Virus record (IMG/VR): IMGVR_UViG_3300006100_000036
Coordinates: 1-35,990 of that record
DNA length: 35,990 nucleotides
Source of the DNA: a virus
Strand: one strand, 5' to 3'
The notes below the pieces were generated by a model. It ran no database searches. It was given only the letters and a program-made list of their open reading frames with translations, and was not told where the DNA came from. The translations under genes and the position numbers were made by a program. Shown in pieces: positions 21,986 to 29,126 of the stretch (position 1 is its first letter; each line of letters starts with the position of its first letter).

Positions 21986-23022
21986 TAGTACGCGCCGCTA
22001 TTCCCGTTGATGACTGTGGCCGAGATAGGAGCATACGCAGTCGAGGAGCCACCGTCCGTGGCGTTGGCGTTGGCGGTAAACGAAACCTCAACCTCCGTGT
22101 AGTCCTTTCCTCGAAGTCTTTTAACGTCGTGAAACTGCACCTTTGACATCGTGAAAGCAATCGAGTGCTGAGTGCCACCGCTGGAGTCGTTGGGGTCGGT
22201 GAGAGTGATCACCACGGGCTCGGGAGAGCGAGTCAGCGCGTAGGCCGATGAGCCGGTCGAGAAGGCGTCTGACGTCGAGGAGACGACGAGAGTGAATTTG
22301 CCCGTGACCTCCAGAGGCCCGGCAAACATAGCGAAGGCGCTTTGAGTGCCGAGGGTAAAGATAGGAGCGGTCTTGCGGTTAAACGTAAGTTCGCCGGATG
22401 CGACGCTCGTGTACGCGGTGCCGTTGATGCTCACCAAAGCGTCCCATGACGGGATGAGGTGTTCGCTGGAGATGCTGTAGGACGACGTCGCAAACTTGGT
22501 CGGCAGAGTCGAACCGGAGGCGTATGAGGTGTACGGCCACGTCATAAACTTCGCAGTCGCCTCGGCCGCTACCTCAGCACCAAACGAAAGCATGAGGCTA
22601 TCCGCGACGGAGTAGGTCGTCGTAAAGAAGTTCGCACCGTCGAAGTCGAGGATGGAGTACGTCGGCGGCTGAGAACCGGTCGCAGGGTTATTGAGAAGGG
22701 AGAACTGGTGAGTGTACGGACTAGAGCCGCTCACAGTGTCCGCACCGCCGAGAATGGACTGGATCAGAACCGGGAAGGTGTCAGCGTAAAGATACGACCT
22801 GAACTCGACGAGGTCGTGCCGGACGCCTTGTACGTGATCATAGATCGCAGTCGGAGAACCACGAAGTGCCTCGTCGCGAAGAAAGACCTGCGTCGGCGTA
22901 ATCTGCGGCGTCGAAACCGGGATGTAGTAGACGTTGCCGGTCGACGGGATAGTGCCAGAAGCGCCCGATGCTTCTTTGATGAGCCCGAGGTACGAGTTGG
23001 CTGTTAAGTATGCTTGGCCCAT
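21985..23022 (-). CDS. Major tail tube protein, 345 aa
   Basis: This Ser/Thr-rich beta protein starts GQAYLTANSYLGLIKEASGA. It contains YDHVQGVRHDLVEFRSYLYAD and then SFGAEVAAEATAKFM, features of tail-tube proteins of actinophage siphoviruses. It is long for a tube protein, and the C-terminal half (from about 200) may be an added surface domain. GGAGG precedes the ATG. Position between the tail terminator and chaperone genes supports the call. Confidence 0.78.
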   Translation of the reverse strand: MGQAYLTANSYLGLIKEASGASGTIPSTGNVYYIPVSTPQITPTQVFLRDEALRGSPTAIYDHVQGVRHDLVEFRSYLYADTFPVLIQSILGGADTVSGSSPYTHQFSLLNNPATGSQPPTYSILDFDGANFFTTTYSVADSLMLSFGAEVAAEATAKFMTWPYTSYASGSTLPTKFATSSYSISSEHLIPSWDALVSINGTAYTSVASGELTFNRKTAPIFTLGTQSAFAMFAGPLEVTGKFTLVVSSTSDAFSTGSSAYALTRSPEPVVITLTDPNDSSGGTQHSIAFTMSKVQFHDVKRLRGKDYTEVEVSFTANANATDGGSSTAYAPISATVINGNSGAY

Positions 23023-23032
23023 TCCGGCCTCC

Positions 23033-23269
23033 TTAGTTGCTAGTGGTAGGCGTAGGGTCTACCGGCGGCGTTGCTGGCGTCTCCGGCGCGATTGGAGCGG
23101 TCTGAGTGACTTCTGGCGATGGTGTAGCGGTCGCATTGGACCAGCGTCCGTCGTCCGGCATCGAGTCGAGGTCGTAGGTCTGACCGGGCTCGGCGATGAG
23201 CATGGAGCCGCCGACAATAATCGACGGGTACGCGCGCTCTTGACTGTCGAGGTAAATGAACTGAGTCAT
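23033..23269 (-). CDS. Small structural protein with Pro/Thr-rich tail, 78 aa
   Basis: The ATG at 23269 follows AGGAGA; the longer frame is rejected. The first 50 residues form a likely beta domain (QFIYLDSQERAYPSIIVGG, GQTYDLDSMPDDGRW). The remainder is a disordered run of Pro, Thr and Ala. It sits between the tail terminator and tail tube genes. The fold could be a small neck or tail accessory protein, though no family is recognised. Confidence 0.58.
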   Translation of the reverse strand: MTQFIYLDSQERAYPSIIVGGSMLIAEPGQTYDLDSMPDDGRWSNATATPSPEVTQTAPIAPETPATPPVDPTPTTSN

Positions 23270-23276
23270 CGCTCTC

Positions 23277-23789
23277 CTATGTGGTAAGAATCTCGACGAC
23301 CGAGACCCGCACCGACGAGAATACCTGAGTCGCACTTGCCGCGCCATTTAGCGAGCGAGGGTAGTAGGACGTGATGTCGATGTCCGACGAGCCCGGGAAC
23401 ATCCCCTCGCCCCACTGGAAGACGACGCCGGGAGCGCCGGCGTTGCGGTCCGCGCGGATCGCGGTCACGAGGGAGTCGAGGAACGCTTCGTTATCGGCAC
23501 CGACGTCTTCCGTCTTCCGTTTGGTCGACTGGAAGAAGCAGTCGAGGACGAACTCATACTCGACGGCCTTCTTGCCGGAGTGAGGGCCGCCGAGAGCGAT
23601 GCGACGCTCCGACTCTTTGGAAATAAAGGTGTAGACGATGGCGCCCTCTTGAGTACCCGGGTCCTCGCCCGCGTAGAACTCCATCTCGGGAGTGAACTTC
23701 GCCGGGAAGGGTTTGACGGTCGAGAGTGAGGTGACTCCGGCGTTCTGGAGGTAGGAGACGATCGCGGCTCGGACGGTAGCGCGAGACAC
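23277..23789 (-). CDS. Tail terminator / neck protein, 170 aa
   Basis: The length, order and pattern fit a tail terminator of the lambda gpU/HK97 gp10-neighbour type. An N-terminal helix (RATVRAAIVSYLQNAGV) is followed by alternating strands (AIVYTFISKESERRIAL, VEYEFVLDCFFQ), a helix (NEAFLDSLVTAIRAD) and a C-terminal strand (VFSSVRVSVVEIL). The start is GTG at 23789, sharing a base with the connector stop. It caps the tail tube and meets the head connector. Sequence-family identity was not checked. Confidence 0.65.
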   Translation of the reverse strand: MSRATVRAAIVSYLQNAGVTSLSTVKPFPAKFTPEMEFYAGEDPGTQEGAIVYTFISKESERRIALGGPHSGKKAVEYEFVLDCFFQSTKRKTEDVGADNEAFLDSLVTAIRADRNAGAPGVVFQWGEGMFPGSSDIDITSYYPRSLNGAASATQVFSSVRVSVVEILTT

Positions 23790-24703
23790 TAGGAACGGCC
23801 CCAGACGACGCGGAACGGTTGGAGAAGGTCGTAGGCCATTACGAAGTCCTCCATAGAGTTCTGCGCCTTCGGCGTCGTCGCGACGGGTTCGCCGATCTCC
23901 CCGATAACGATGCCGCCTTGACCGCGTTGCTTGACGAGTCCGACAACAAAGTGGATGACGGCCTGCTTCACGTCTGCCGGGATAGCGGAGACGTTGACGC
24001 CGGTGCCGTGAGCGAACTGAATCGGGGATGAGAGGGTCACGGTCTCAGCGGATACGGCCGCGACGTTGACGTACTCATCGTTCACGCCGTCCCAGATAAA
24101 GACGTTCTGCCCGGGGATGAGTCCAGTCGTATCGCCGAGGTCGAGGGTCGTCGCGCCGGCCGCAGTCGAGGACTCCGTGAAGGAGTTGGCGTAGCCGTTG
24201 ATGTACGACCACTCGCAGAAGAGTTGCGTATCGGGAGCCCAGTTACCGCCGGCGATAGTCAGCGGGCCGACTTGGAGACCGACGGACGAGGAGTAGGTGA
24301 CGATGAACTCCTCGCGCTCGATGGAGCAGGTATCGTCCGAGATTGTGATGTCCCACAGTCCGGTCCCGGGTCCGTAGCCCGCCTTGAAGTCCGTGACCTG
24401 AATGATTGGAGTGAAGTACGGGTTGACGACAATCTGCCCGTAGCGGTTCGGCCGGTAGCGACCGTTCTCCGTATTTACCGTCGCGTTGAGTGTCCCGTAC
24501 TGGCCCATTGTGTAGCGGTCGGCCATCGCGGAGGCGCGGACAATGAGTTCGTAAAGCGCGCGGTTCTGGACGGCGGCGCTCCCGTTCTCGATGAGGTTCG
24601 TGAAGTCGATAGCGGCGGCCGACGCTGAGAAGAGGACCTCATTGACCGAGACGTAGGGCTCGATACGTCCGCTCTGTTGCGTCCAAGATGCTGTTGCGAC
24701 CAT
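23789..24703 (-). CDS. Head-tail connector protein, 304 aa
   Basis: A helical N-terminal half contains NRALYELIVRASAMADRYTMG, and VKQAVIHFVVGLVKQRG with a C-terminal helix completes the gp6-like connector pattern. Between them lie beta-rich segments (VVNPYFTPIIQVTDF, EEFIVTYSSSVG) and an insert at about 185-240 (TTLDLGDTTGLIPGQNVFIW) that looks like a small decoration domain. GGAGG precedes the ATG at 24703. It is the first gene after the small zinc-ribbon gene and hairpin. Confidence 0.7.
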   Translation of the reverse strand: MVATASWTQQSGRIEPYVSVNEVLFSASAAAIDFTNLIENGSAAVQNRALYELIVRASAMADRYTMGQYGTLNATVNTENGRYRPNRYGQIVVNPYFTPIIQVTDFKAGYGPGTGLWDITISDDTCSIEREEFIVTYSSSVGLQVGPLTIAGGNWAPDTQLFCEWSYINGYANSFTESSTAAGATTLDLGDTTGLIPGQNVFIWDGVNDEYVNVAAVSAETVTLSSPIQFAHGTGVNVSAIPADVKQAVIHFVVGLVKQRGQGGIVIGEIGEPVATTPKAQNSMEDFVMAYDLLQPFRVVWGRS

Positions 24704-24709
24704 AGGGAA

Positions 24710-24748
24710 CCTCCGACCCGTCTCCGTCCATCGTACACGGGTCGGAGG
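24710..24748 (-). terminator. Hairpin between the zinc-ribbon gene and the connector gene
   Basis: A perfect 12-bp inverted repeat (24710-24721 with 24737-24748) encloses a 15-base loop. It lacks a T-run on the minus strand and ends seven bases before the connector ATG, with the GGAGG ribosome binding site inside the 3' arm of the stem. It could attenuate transcription or control translation of the connector by hiding the ribosome binding site. Confidence 0.65.
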
Positions 24749-24757
24749 CTCTACGTC

Positions 24758-24877
24758 CTAGCGGGCCTTCTTTGCTTCGAGGCGCTTGGTGATGCAAGCG
24801 AGGCAGTAGTCGCCGGCGGTACTCCGGAGAGCGCCGCATCCGCGACACTTGTGGCGGCGGTGTCCTTTGGCGGCCAT
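24758..24877 (-). CDS. Tiny zinc-ribbon protein, 39 aa
   Basis: The ATG at 24877 has GAGGAGG seven bases upstream and shares a base with the preceding stop. The 39 residues are highly basic (KGHRRHKCRGCG at the start, KRLEAKKAR at the end) with CRGC and CLAC eleven residues apart, a complete four-cysteine zinc ribbon. It may bind nucleic acid or stabilise a structural protein. Its place between P3 and the head connector is unusual for a regulator. Confidence 0.7.
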   Translation of the reverse strand: MAAKGHRRHKCRGCGALRSTAGDYCLACITKRLEAKKAR

Positions 24878-25065
24878 TACGCGACCTCCTCGTTCTGTCC
24901 CATCGACATCACCTCGGCGGCGTTGATCGCGAGCGACCGAGTCTTCCAGTATCCAATCCAGATGCCGAACTGGTAGAGACCGAACTGGCCGCGACCCTCG
25001 CGAGCGATGCGCCACTCGTTGTTCCGGGATACCCACTGTCCGCTTGAGAGGTAGGAGAACTCCAT
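24877..25065 (-). CDS. Hypothetical protein, 62 aa
   Basis: The start is the ATG at 25065, overlapping the preceding stop by one base; the longer frame is a shadow. The protein is aromatic-rich (QFGLYQFGIWIGYWKTRSLA) and ends in an acidic stretch. The Tyr/Trp/Gly pattern suggests a small beta structure rather than a membrane segment. No family is recognised. Confidence 0.55.
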   Translation of the reverse strand: MEFSYLSSGQWVSRNNEWRIAREGRGQFGLYQFGIWIGYWKTRSLAINAAEVMSMGQNEEVA

Positions 25066-25364
25066 TATGCACCTACCGTTTCGACTGCGAGGACCTGCGT
25101 AGGAACTGCGTCGAAGAAGATGCCACGGCGCATACCCGGAACCTGACGCTTGCCCGATGCGATAAGGCGGCCTTCGGACTCGGCTGACTGAAGGGAGCCT
25201 CGGCAACCGTACTCGGTGCCTCGGCTGAAGTGAGTGATAAGGATTGCCTCGGCGCGCTCGGCGCGCTTGCCGCCCAACGTCTCGACGACCTGACCGTCAA
25301 CGATGATGTAGATAACGGTCTTGTCGCCGTTCTGAGCCTTCACTGCCTTGACTACTGCGTCCAT
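25065..25364 (-). CDS. Small P3-headed protein, 99 aa, hypothetical
   Basis: This is the first gene behind promoter P3. The true start is the ATG at 25364 after GGAGG; the longer frame runs through the promoter. It begins Met-Asp-Ala-Val. The body contains TVIYIIVDGQVVETLGG, then ERAEAILITHFSRGTEYGCRG, suggesting a small alpha/beta fold. The function is unknown. It is the third small protein expressed first from this shared promoter type. Confidence 0.65.
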   Translation of the reverse strand: MDAVVKAVKAQNGDKTVIYIIVDGQVVETLGGKRAERAEAILITHFSRGTEYGCRGSLQSAESEGRLIASGKRQVPGMRRGIFFDAVPTQVLAVETVGA

Positions 25365-25453
25365 CTCGGGACCTCCTGCCGGACCTACTGCGCTTCGCTC
25401 CGACGGATTTAGATTACATACTGCCCGCGACGCGGTCAACCTTTTCTATAAAG
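25365..25453 (-). promoter_or_regulatory. Promoter P3 with operator-like repeat and conserved leader (copy 3 of 3)
   Basis: A -35 box TTGACC (25434-25439) and -10 box TAATCT (25411-25416) are exactly 17 bases apart on the minus strand. The inverted repeat carries one mismatch compared with P1 and P2 (GACCGCG-T-CGCGGGC), and the last bases of the spacer differ. The leader element GAGCGAAGCGCAGTAGG and GGAGG are conserved. It would drive the connector and tail genes. The altered half-site might give weaker regulation. Confidence 0.85.
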
Positions 25454-25459
25454 AAATTT

Positions 25460-25708
25460 CTACTCCGGAGTCAACTCGGTCGAGCCGCACTTCCCGCACC
25501 GATCGCGGAAGACGGAGACGAAGCCGCACTCGCACCGGAAGCCGCGTGCCGTAGTGAATGTCGTCCCGGCGACTGCGAAGTCGCCACTCTTGACGAGAGC
25601 GCGAGCCGCCGTCCCTTCGACGTGAAACGTCCCGTCCTTCTGTCGGTTGATGACCTTGCCGCCGAGGTCGAGTTGCTTGAGGCCGCGGTCACTTCCTACT
25701 AGTTTCAT
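25460..25708 (-). CDS. Small head-associated protein with zinc ribbon, 82 aa
   Basis: A beta-rich N-terminus (LDLGGKVINRQKDGTFHVEG) is followed by CECG and CGKC about twelve residues apart near the C-terminus, a likely four-cysteine zinc site. Small proteins of this sort immediately downstream of the capsid gene are common in actinophages and may be decoration or head-completion proteins. GAGGAGG precedes the ATG at 25708. It is the last gene before P3. Confidence 0.65.
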   Translation of the reverse strand: MKLVGSDRGLKQLDLGGKVINRQKDGTFHVEGTAARALVKSGDFAVAGTTFTTARGFRCECGFVSVFRDRCGKCGSTELTPE

Positions 25709-25726
25709 ATTCCTCCTCTAACGCCA

Positions 25727-25769
25727 GAGGCGGTGCGCCGGCCCGGGGGGAGGGTCAGCGCACCGCCTC
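25727..25769 (-). terminator. Hairpin after the major capsid gene
   Basis: A 12-bp perfect inverted repeat (25727-25738 with 25758-25769) with a 19-base GC-rich loop lies 22 bases after the capsid stop. There is no T-run on the minus strand, so it may be a weak terminator, an RNA-stabilising 3' end or a processing site that leaves abundant capsid mRNA. The small zinc-ribbon gene begins 19 bases further on with its own ribosome binding site. Confidence 0.65.
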
Positions 25770-25790
25770 GGTGCATCTCAGACTAGCGGA

Positions 25791-27431
25791 CTAGGCGAGG
25801 ATGTTGGTGATGGCGCCAGACCAAGCCGGAGCGCGGAACGCGAGCGTACCGTACTGGTAGGTTGAAATGTCCCATGACAACTGAATCTGTGGCCATTCGA
25901 GGACAATCATGTCCTGAACGTTGACGACCTGAACGGTCTCCGAGACACCTGAGTCCGGGAAGGGGAGCGTCTTGGAGTGGACCAAGGCGACGCCGGCCGG
26001 CATGTACGGGTGAGCCACGATGTCGACCATCTTGCCAGTCGACTCGTTCTGGATTGCCGTCACGACTGAGCCGATGGCCACGCCGTCGCCGCCCAACTGG
26101 TAGTTGAGGCGGTAGCCGGTAGGAGTGCCTTCCTGCTGGATGCTCGACGCGAGCGACTTGCGGACTGCGGCGCTCGTGAGGATCATGTCAGGGTCAGCGA
26201 TGACCGAGGTGTAGAGGTTGTAGAACACCGTCTGGAAGTCGTTACCGGGAACGCTCTGGGAGAGCGCGCCGTTGAGAGCGAGAACCGAACCGGCCTGAGT
26301 CGAGTCGGTCAACGTCTGGACGTATCCGTCGTACCCGAGAGCGTTGAACGAACCGTTGTCAGCCGACAACGAGGGCAGAGCCGCGACGGTCGTGAACTGA
26401 GTCGGAGTCGTGCCGTTGGTCAGAACGGTCGTTCCCTTGTAGTAGGTGCCGGAGTAGTTGACGTAGATGTTCGTCGCGATGGCGTTCGAGTCGACCGTAC
26501 CGGTAATGGCGAGGCTAATACCCGAAGACGTGGTCGTCGTCGGAGTACCCGAGCAGGTGATGGCCTGCGACTCACCAGCCGCCGAGGAGAACGTGACGTA
26601 GACGGCGGTAGCGGTGCCAGCAGGGAGACCAGTGGCCGACGTAGCGGCGTTGCTCGCGGCGATGCTGATGCCCGTGATAGGCAACTTCGTCGCGACGCCG
26701 TTCAGCATATTCCGCTCTTCGCCGAGCATGTGAGCCCAGATTGCCGAAGTGTGGCTCAACTGACGGAGGTCGGTGTATCCCTGACCGGCGAAGGAAGCGG
26801 TGAGGTCGACCTGGTCCGATACGCCTTGGTTGACGTGGCTCAAGACGATCTTGTCGGCCGCGTAGGAAATCTTCGCGGGACGGTTCAGCGATACACCGCC
26901 GAAGGTCGCGCTGGTTCCCGTAGGCGAGAAGAACGTGTTGAGGTTCGGGACGCCGCCGGTGTTCGAGTTCGAGACGCCGAGGATACGACGGAACTCGTAA
27001 GCCTGACCGATGCCACCGATACGCGACGTCGAGTTGCGCAGGATGAACGAGCGAGGAACGAGCAGTGAAAGCGCCGGGTCGAGGTCGTAAGGAACGAGAC
27101 CGGTGACGCCGCTGTTGCTGTTGTTGAGCGGGTTGGTTAGGGTCCATTCGGAGCCGGCCTTAGCGACGTCCTGAACGCGGTCGAGAGCGGTCGAGATGTC
27201 GGCGATCTGGTCAGCCGACATACCCTTCGTCACGAGGTCGCGGACTTCGCCGATACGGTCAGCGACCGAGGTGTTCTTGACAACGGTCTGGCCGTTGAAC
27301 GAGAAGGCGCCGGACTGAGCGCGCTTGTGGCAGAGGGACATCGCCGACTTGAAGGCCTCAAATCGGTCGAGACGCTGTTCGGCGGGGAGACCACCGAACA
27401 GTTCGTCAATGGCGGGAGCGGTAAAAGCCAT
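25791..27431 (-). CDS. HK97-fold major capsid protein, 546 aa
   Basis: An N-terminal helical scaffold-like region (residues 1-100, including RIGEVRDLVTKGMSADQIAD) precedes capsid-type motifs: LVPRSFILRNSTSRIGGIG, KISYAADKIVLSHVNQG, and DPDMILTSAAVRKSLASS with GVALVHSKTLPF in the C-terminal half. Residues of about 265-350 are a Thr/Ser/Gly-rich insert resembling an Ig-like domain that would project from the capsid surface. The N-terminal region is probably removed by the protease encoded next upstream. Length exceeds the HK97 protein because of this insert. Confidence 0.85.
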   Translation of the reverse strand: MAFTAPAIDELFGGLPAEQRLDRFEAFKSAMSLCHKRAQSGAFSFNGQTVVKNTSVADRIGEVRDLVTKGMSADQIADISTALDRVQDVAKAGSEWTLTNPLNNSNSGVTGLVPYDLDPALSLLVPRSFILRNSTSRIGGIGQAYEFRRILGVSNSNTGGVPNLNTFFSPTGTSATFGGVSLNRPAKISYAADKIVLSHVNQGVSDQVDLTASFAGQGYTDLRQLSHTSAIWAHMLGEERNMLNGVATKLPITGISIAASNAATSATGLPAGTATAVYVTFSSAAGESQAITCSGTPTTTTSSGISLAITGTVDSNAIATNIYVNYSGTYYKGTTVLTNGTTPTQFTTVAALPSLSADNGSFNALGYDGYVQTLTDSTQAGSVLALNGALSQSVPGNDFQTVFYNLYTSVIADPDMILTSAAVRKSLASSIQQEGTPTGYRLNYQLGGDGVAIGSVVTAIQNESTGKMVDIVAHPYMPAGVALVHSKTLPFPDSGVSETVQVVNVQDMIVLEWPQIQLSWDISTYQYGTLAFRAPAWSGAITNILA

Positions 27432-27453
27432 GAGAGTTTCCTTTTGTTTGGAG

Positions 27454-29103
27454 TTAGTTGCGGAGTAGGGCCGTCGCGTCGGTCTCTAAAGCGAGAGCCT
27501 TCGCGAGGTAGCCGGACTTCATTGCGGGGTCGAATACTTCATCCGCGAGTCGGCGGAACCGGCCTGCTTCTGACTGGAGACGCTCGGCGTCAGCGGCCTT
27601 CGCCACTTGACCGTTCGTCGCGCGGAGGACTGGTCCTCCGGGTGTTGCCATCTCCCGCACTTCGTCCAGCGCGGCCTTTAGGAGTGCAATCTCCTCTTTT
27701 GCCTTGCTGACCTCCGCCTTGGTGGTGATGGCCTCCTCAAGGCCGAGAGCCTTGACGATTTCGAGACGCAACTCATCCTTGACCTCGTTGGTCGCGTCGA
27801 GCGCGGTCGCGCTCTTGATGAGGTCGGCGCTAACGCCGAGTCCGATGTACGACATCGCGTCTCCTAGTTCTGGTTCGTCGGAGTCCATGAATGGACTGTC
27901 CGTCTGGTTTTCTGACGCTTCGCCGTCCCACCAGCAGAGGAACAAGTCCAGAGCGCAGAGCAGTTGACTAACGTCGGCGACCTCATTCTCCTCGCCTCTT
28001 GCCATCTCGTCAAGTTCTGCCTTGATGAGGTTGATGAGTGACTGACGGACGGAGTTGAGATCGTCGGCGTTGTGAGTCATCTCTCCGGCCTTAGCGACGT
28101 CGACGTCGGCGCCCTTCCAGTTGTCGGGGAGCAGGTCCTCGCGACCGAGCGCGGCGGCGCGGGTTTTGATGTGAGCCTTCGTCGCGGCCTTGTCCTTGGC
28201 GCGTCCGAACGACTGGATGGCGTTCTTGAGGTCGGCGACCGTCTTGATAGGGTAGGCTCCGCCTTCCATGGCCTGACCCTTCCCCTCCATCGTCGCGCGC
28301 TCCTTCTCGGAGTAGTCCTTCTTAGCGACGTCGGCCTCAACTGCCTTTGGACCGAGGTCGAGGTGAGCGCGCTCGTTCTCGTGATTGACTCGGATAGGCC
28401 AGTCGTCCGGGTGCTTGCCGGAGCCCTCGCAGACTGCGCAGGTCTCGTTCGTGTCAGCGACGGACCCGGTCCCCTCGCAAGCCGGGCAAACCTTCGTCGC
28501 CGGATACGCGGAGTCGGCGTCCTTCGGGTCGGCCTGCGCGTCGTGGTAGACGACCTCTTGGTTGATGTTCGCGATGTCGGCGTGGCTTTGCTGAGTGTCG
28601 GGGATGAGCGGCTCTAGGTCGATGCCCTTCGCAATCTCCAGTTCGCCTCCGTAGACCTTCGCAATCTCGACGAGAGCCGTCGGGTTGGCCGGTCGGTCAA
28701 CAAGTGACACTTCGACAATCTGGCCGCCAACAATGCGACCGTTGGGAGCGTCGTCGCTCTTGATGATGCGCGCGCCCTTGATGCCGATGGAGTATCCCTT
28801 GAGGACGCCCTTCTCGACCTTCTTCTTCGTGTTGTCGTCGACGACCTCAGACTTGAGCATCCAGTCGTTGCCGTTGGCCGACAGTTCGAGACCGATGCCA
28901 GCCGCGACGGACTGATGCATCTCCCGGACGTTGGCGCCGGTGGCCATCCACTGAGGCATCGCGGTCTTGAGCCAGTCAGCGTCGCAGATTTGGCGGTCGA
29001 GGTCGAGGTCGGGACCGGTGGCTTTACCGTAGACGAACATCGAGCCATCGGGTCCGCTCTTGTAGGTCAGGTCGCCAAAGCCGACGTGAGTGATTTCGTC
29101 CAT
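27454..29103 (-). CDS. Capsid maturation protease with inserted zinc and accessory domains, 549 aa
   Basis: The N-terminal 150 residues match XkdF-type prohead protease-like proteins: GKATGPDLDLDRQI, NVREMHQSVAAGIGLEL, KGVLKGYSIGIKG and EVSLVDRPANPTAL. A zinc module with CPACEGTG and CAVCEGSG (DnaJ-like) follows at about 205-230. Next comes a basic domain with YSEKERATMEGKGQAM, GAYPIKTVADLKNAI and KAHIKTRAAALG. The last 200 residues are helical and could be a scaffold. The ATG at 29103 follows GGAGGAG. It lies between portal and capsid as expected. The zinc module is an uncommon addition. Confidence 0.8.
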   Translation of the reverse strand: MDEITHVGFGDLTYKSGPDGSMFVYGKATGPDLDLDRQICDADWLKTAMPQWMATGANVREMHQSVAAGIGLELSANGNDWMLKSEVVDDNTKKKVEKGVLKGYSIGIKGARIIKSDDAPNGRIVGGQIVEVSLVDRPANPTALVEIAKVYGGELEIAKGIDLEPLIPDTQQSHADIANINQEVVYHDAQADPKDADSAYPATKVCPACEGTGSVADTNETCAVCEGSGKHPDDWPIRVNHENERAHLDLGPKAVEADVAKKDYSEKERATMEGKGQAMEGGAYPIKTVADLKNAIQSFGRAKDKAATKAHIKTRAAALGREDLLPDNWKGADVDVAKAGEMTHNADDLNSVRQSLINLIKAELDEMARGEENEVADVSQLLCALDLFLCWWDGEASENQTDSPFMDSDEPELGDAMSYIGLGVSADLIKSATALDATNEVKDELRLEIVKALGLEEAITTKAEVSKAKEEIALLKAALDEVREMATPGGPVLRATNGQVAKAADAERLQSEAGRFRRLADEVFDPAMKSGYLAKALALETDATALLRN

Positions 29104-29126
29104 TGAGAGTTCTCCTCCGTGATTGT

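Noticed and set aside
25463-25474. Short palindrome ACTCCGGAGT at the end of the 82-aa gene
   Set aside because: Only five base pairs per arm with no loop and no T-run; likely chance.
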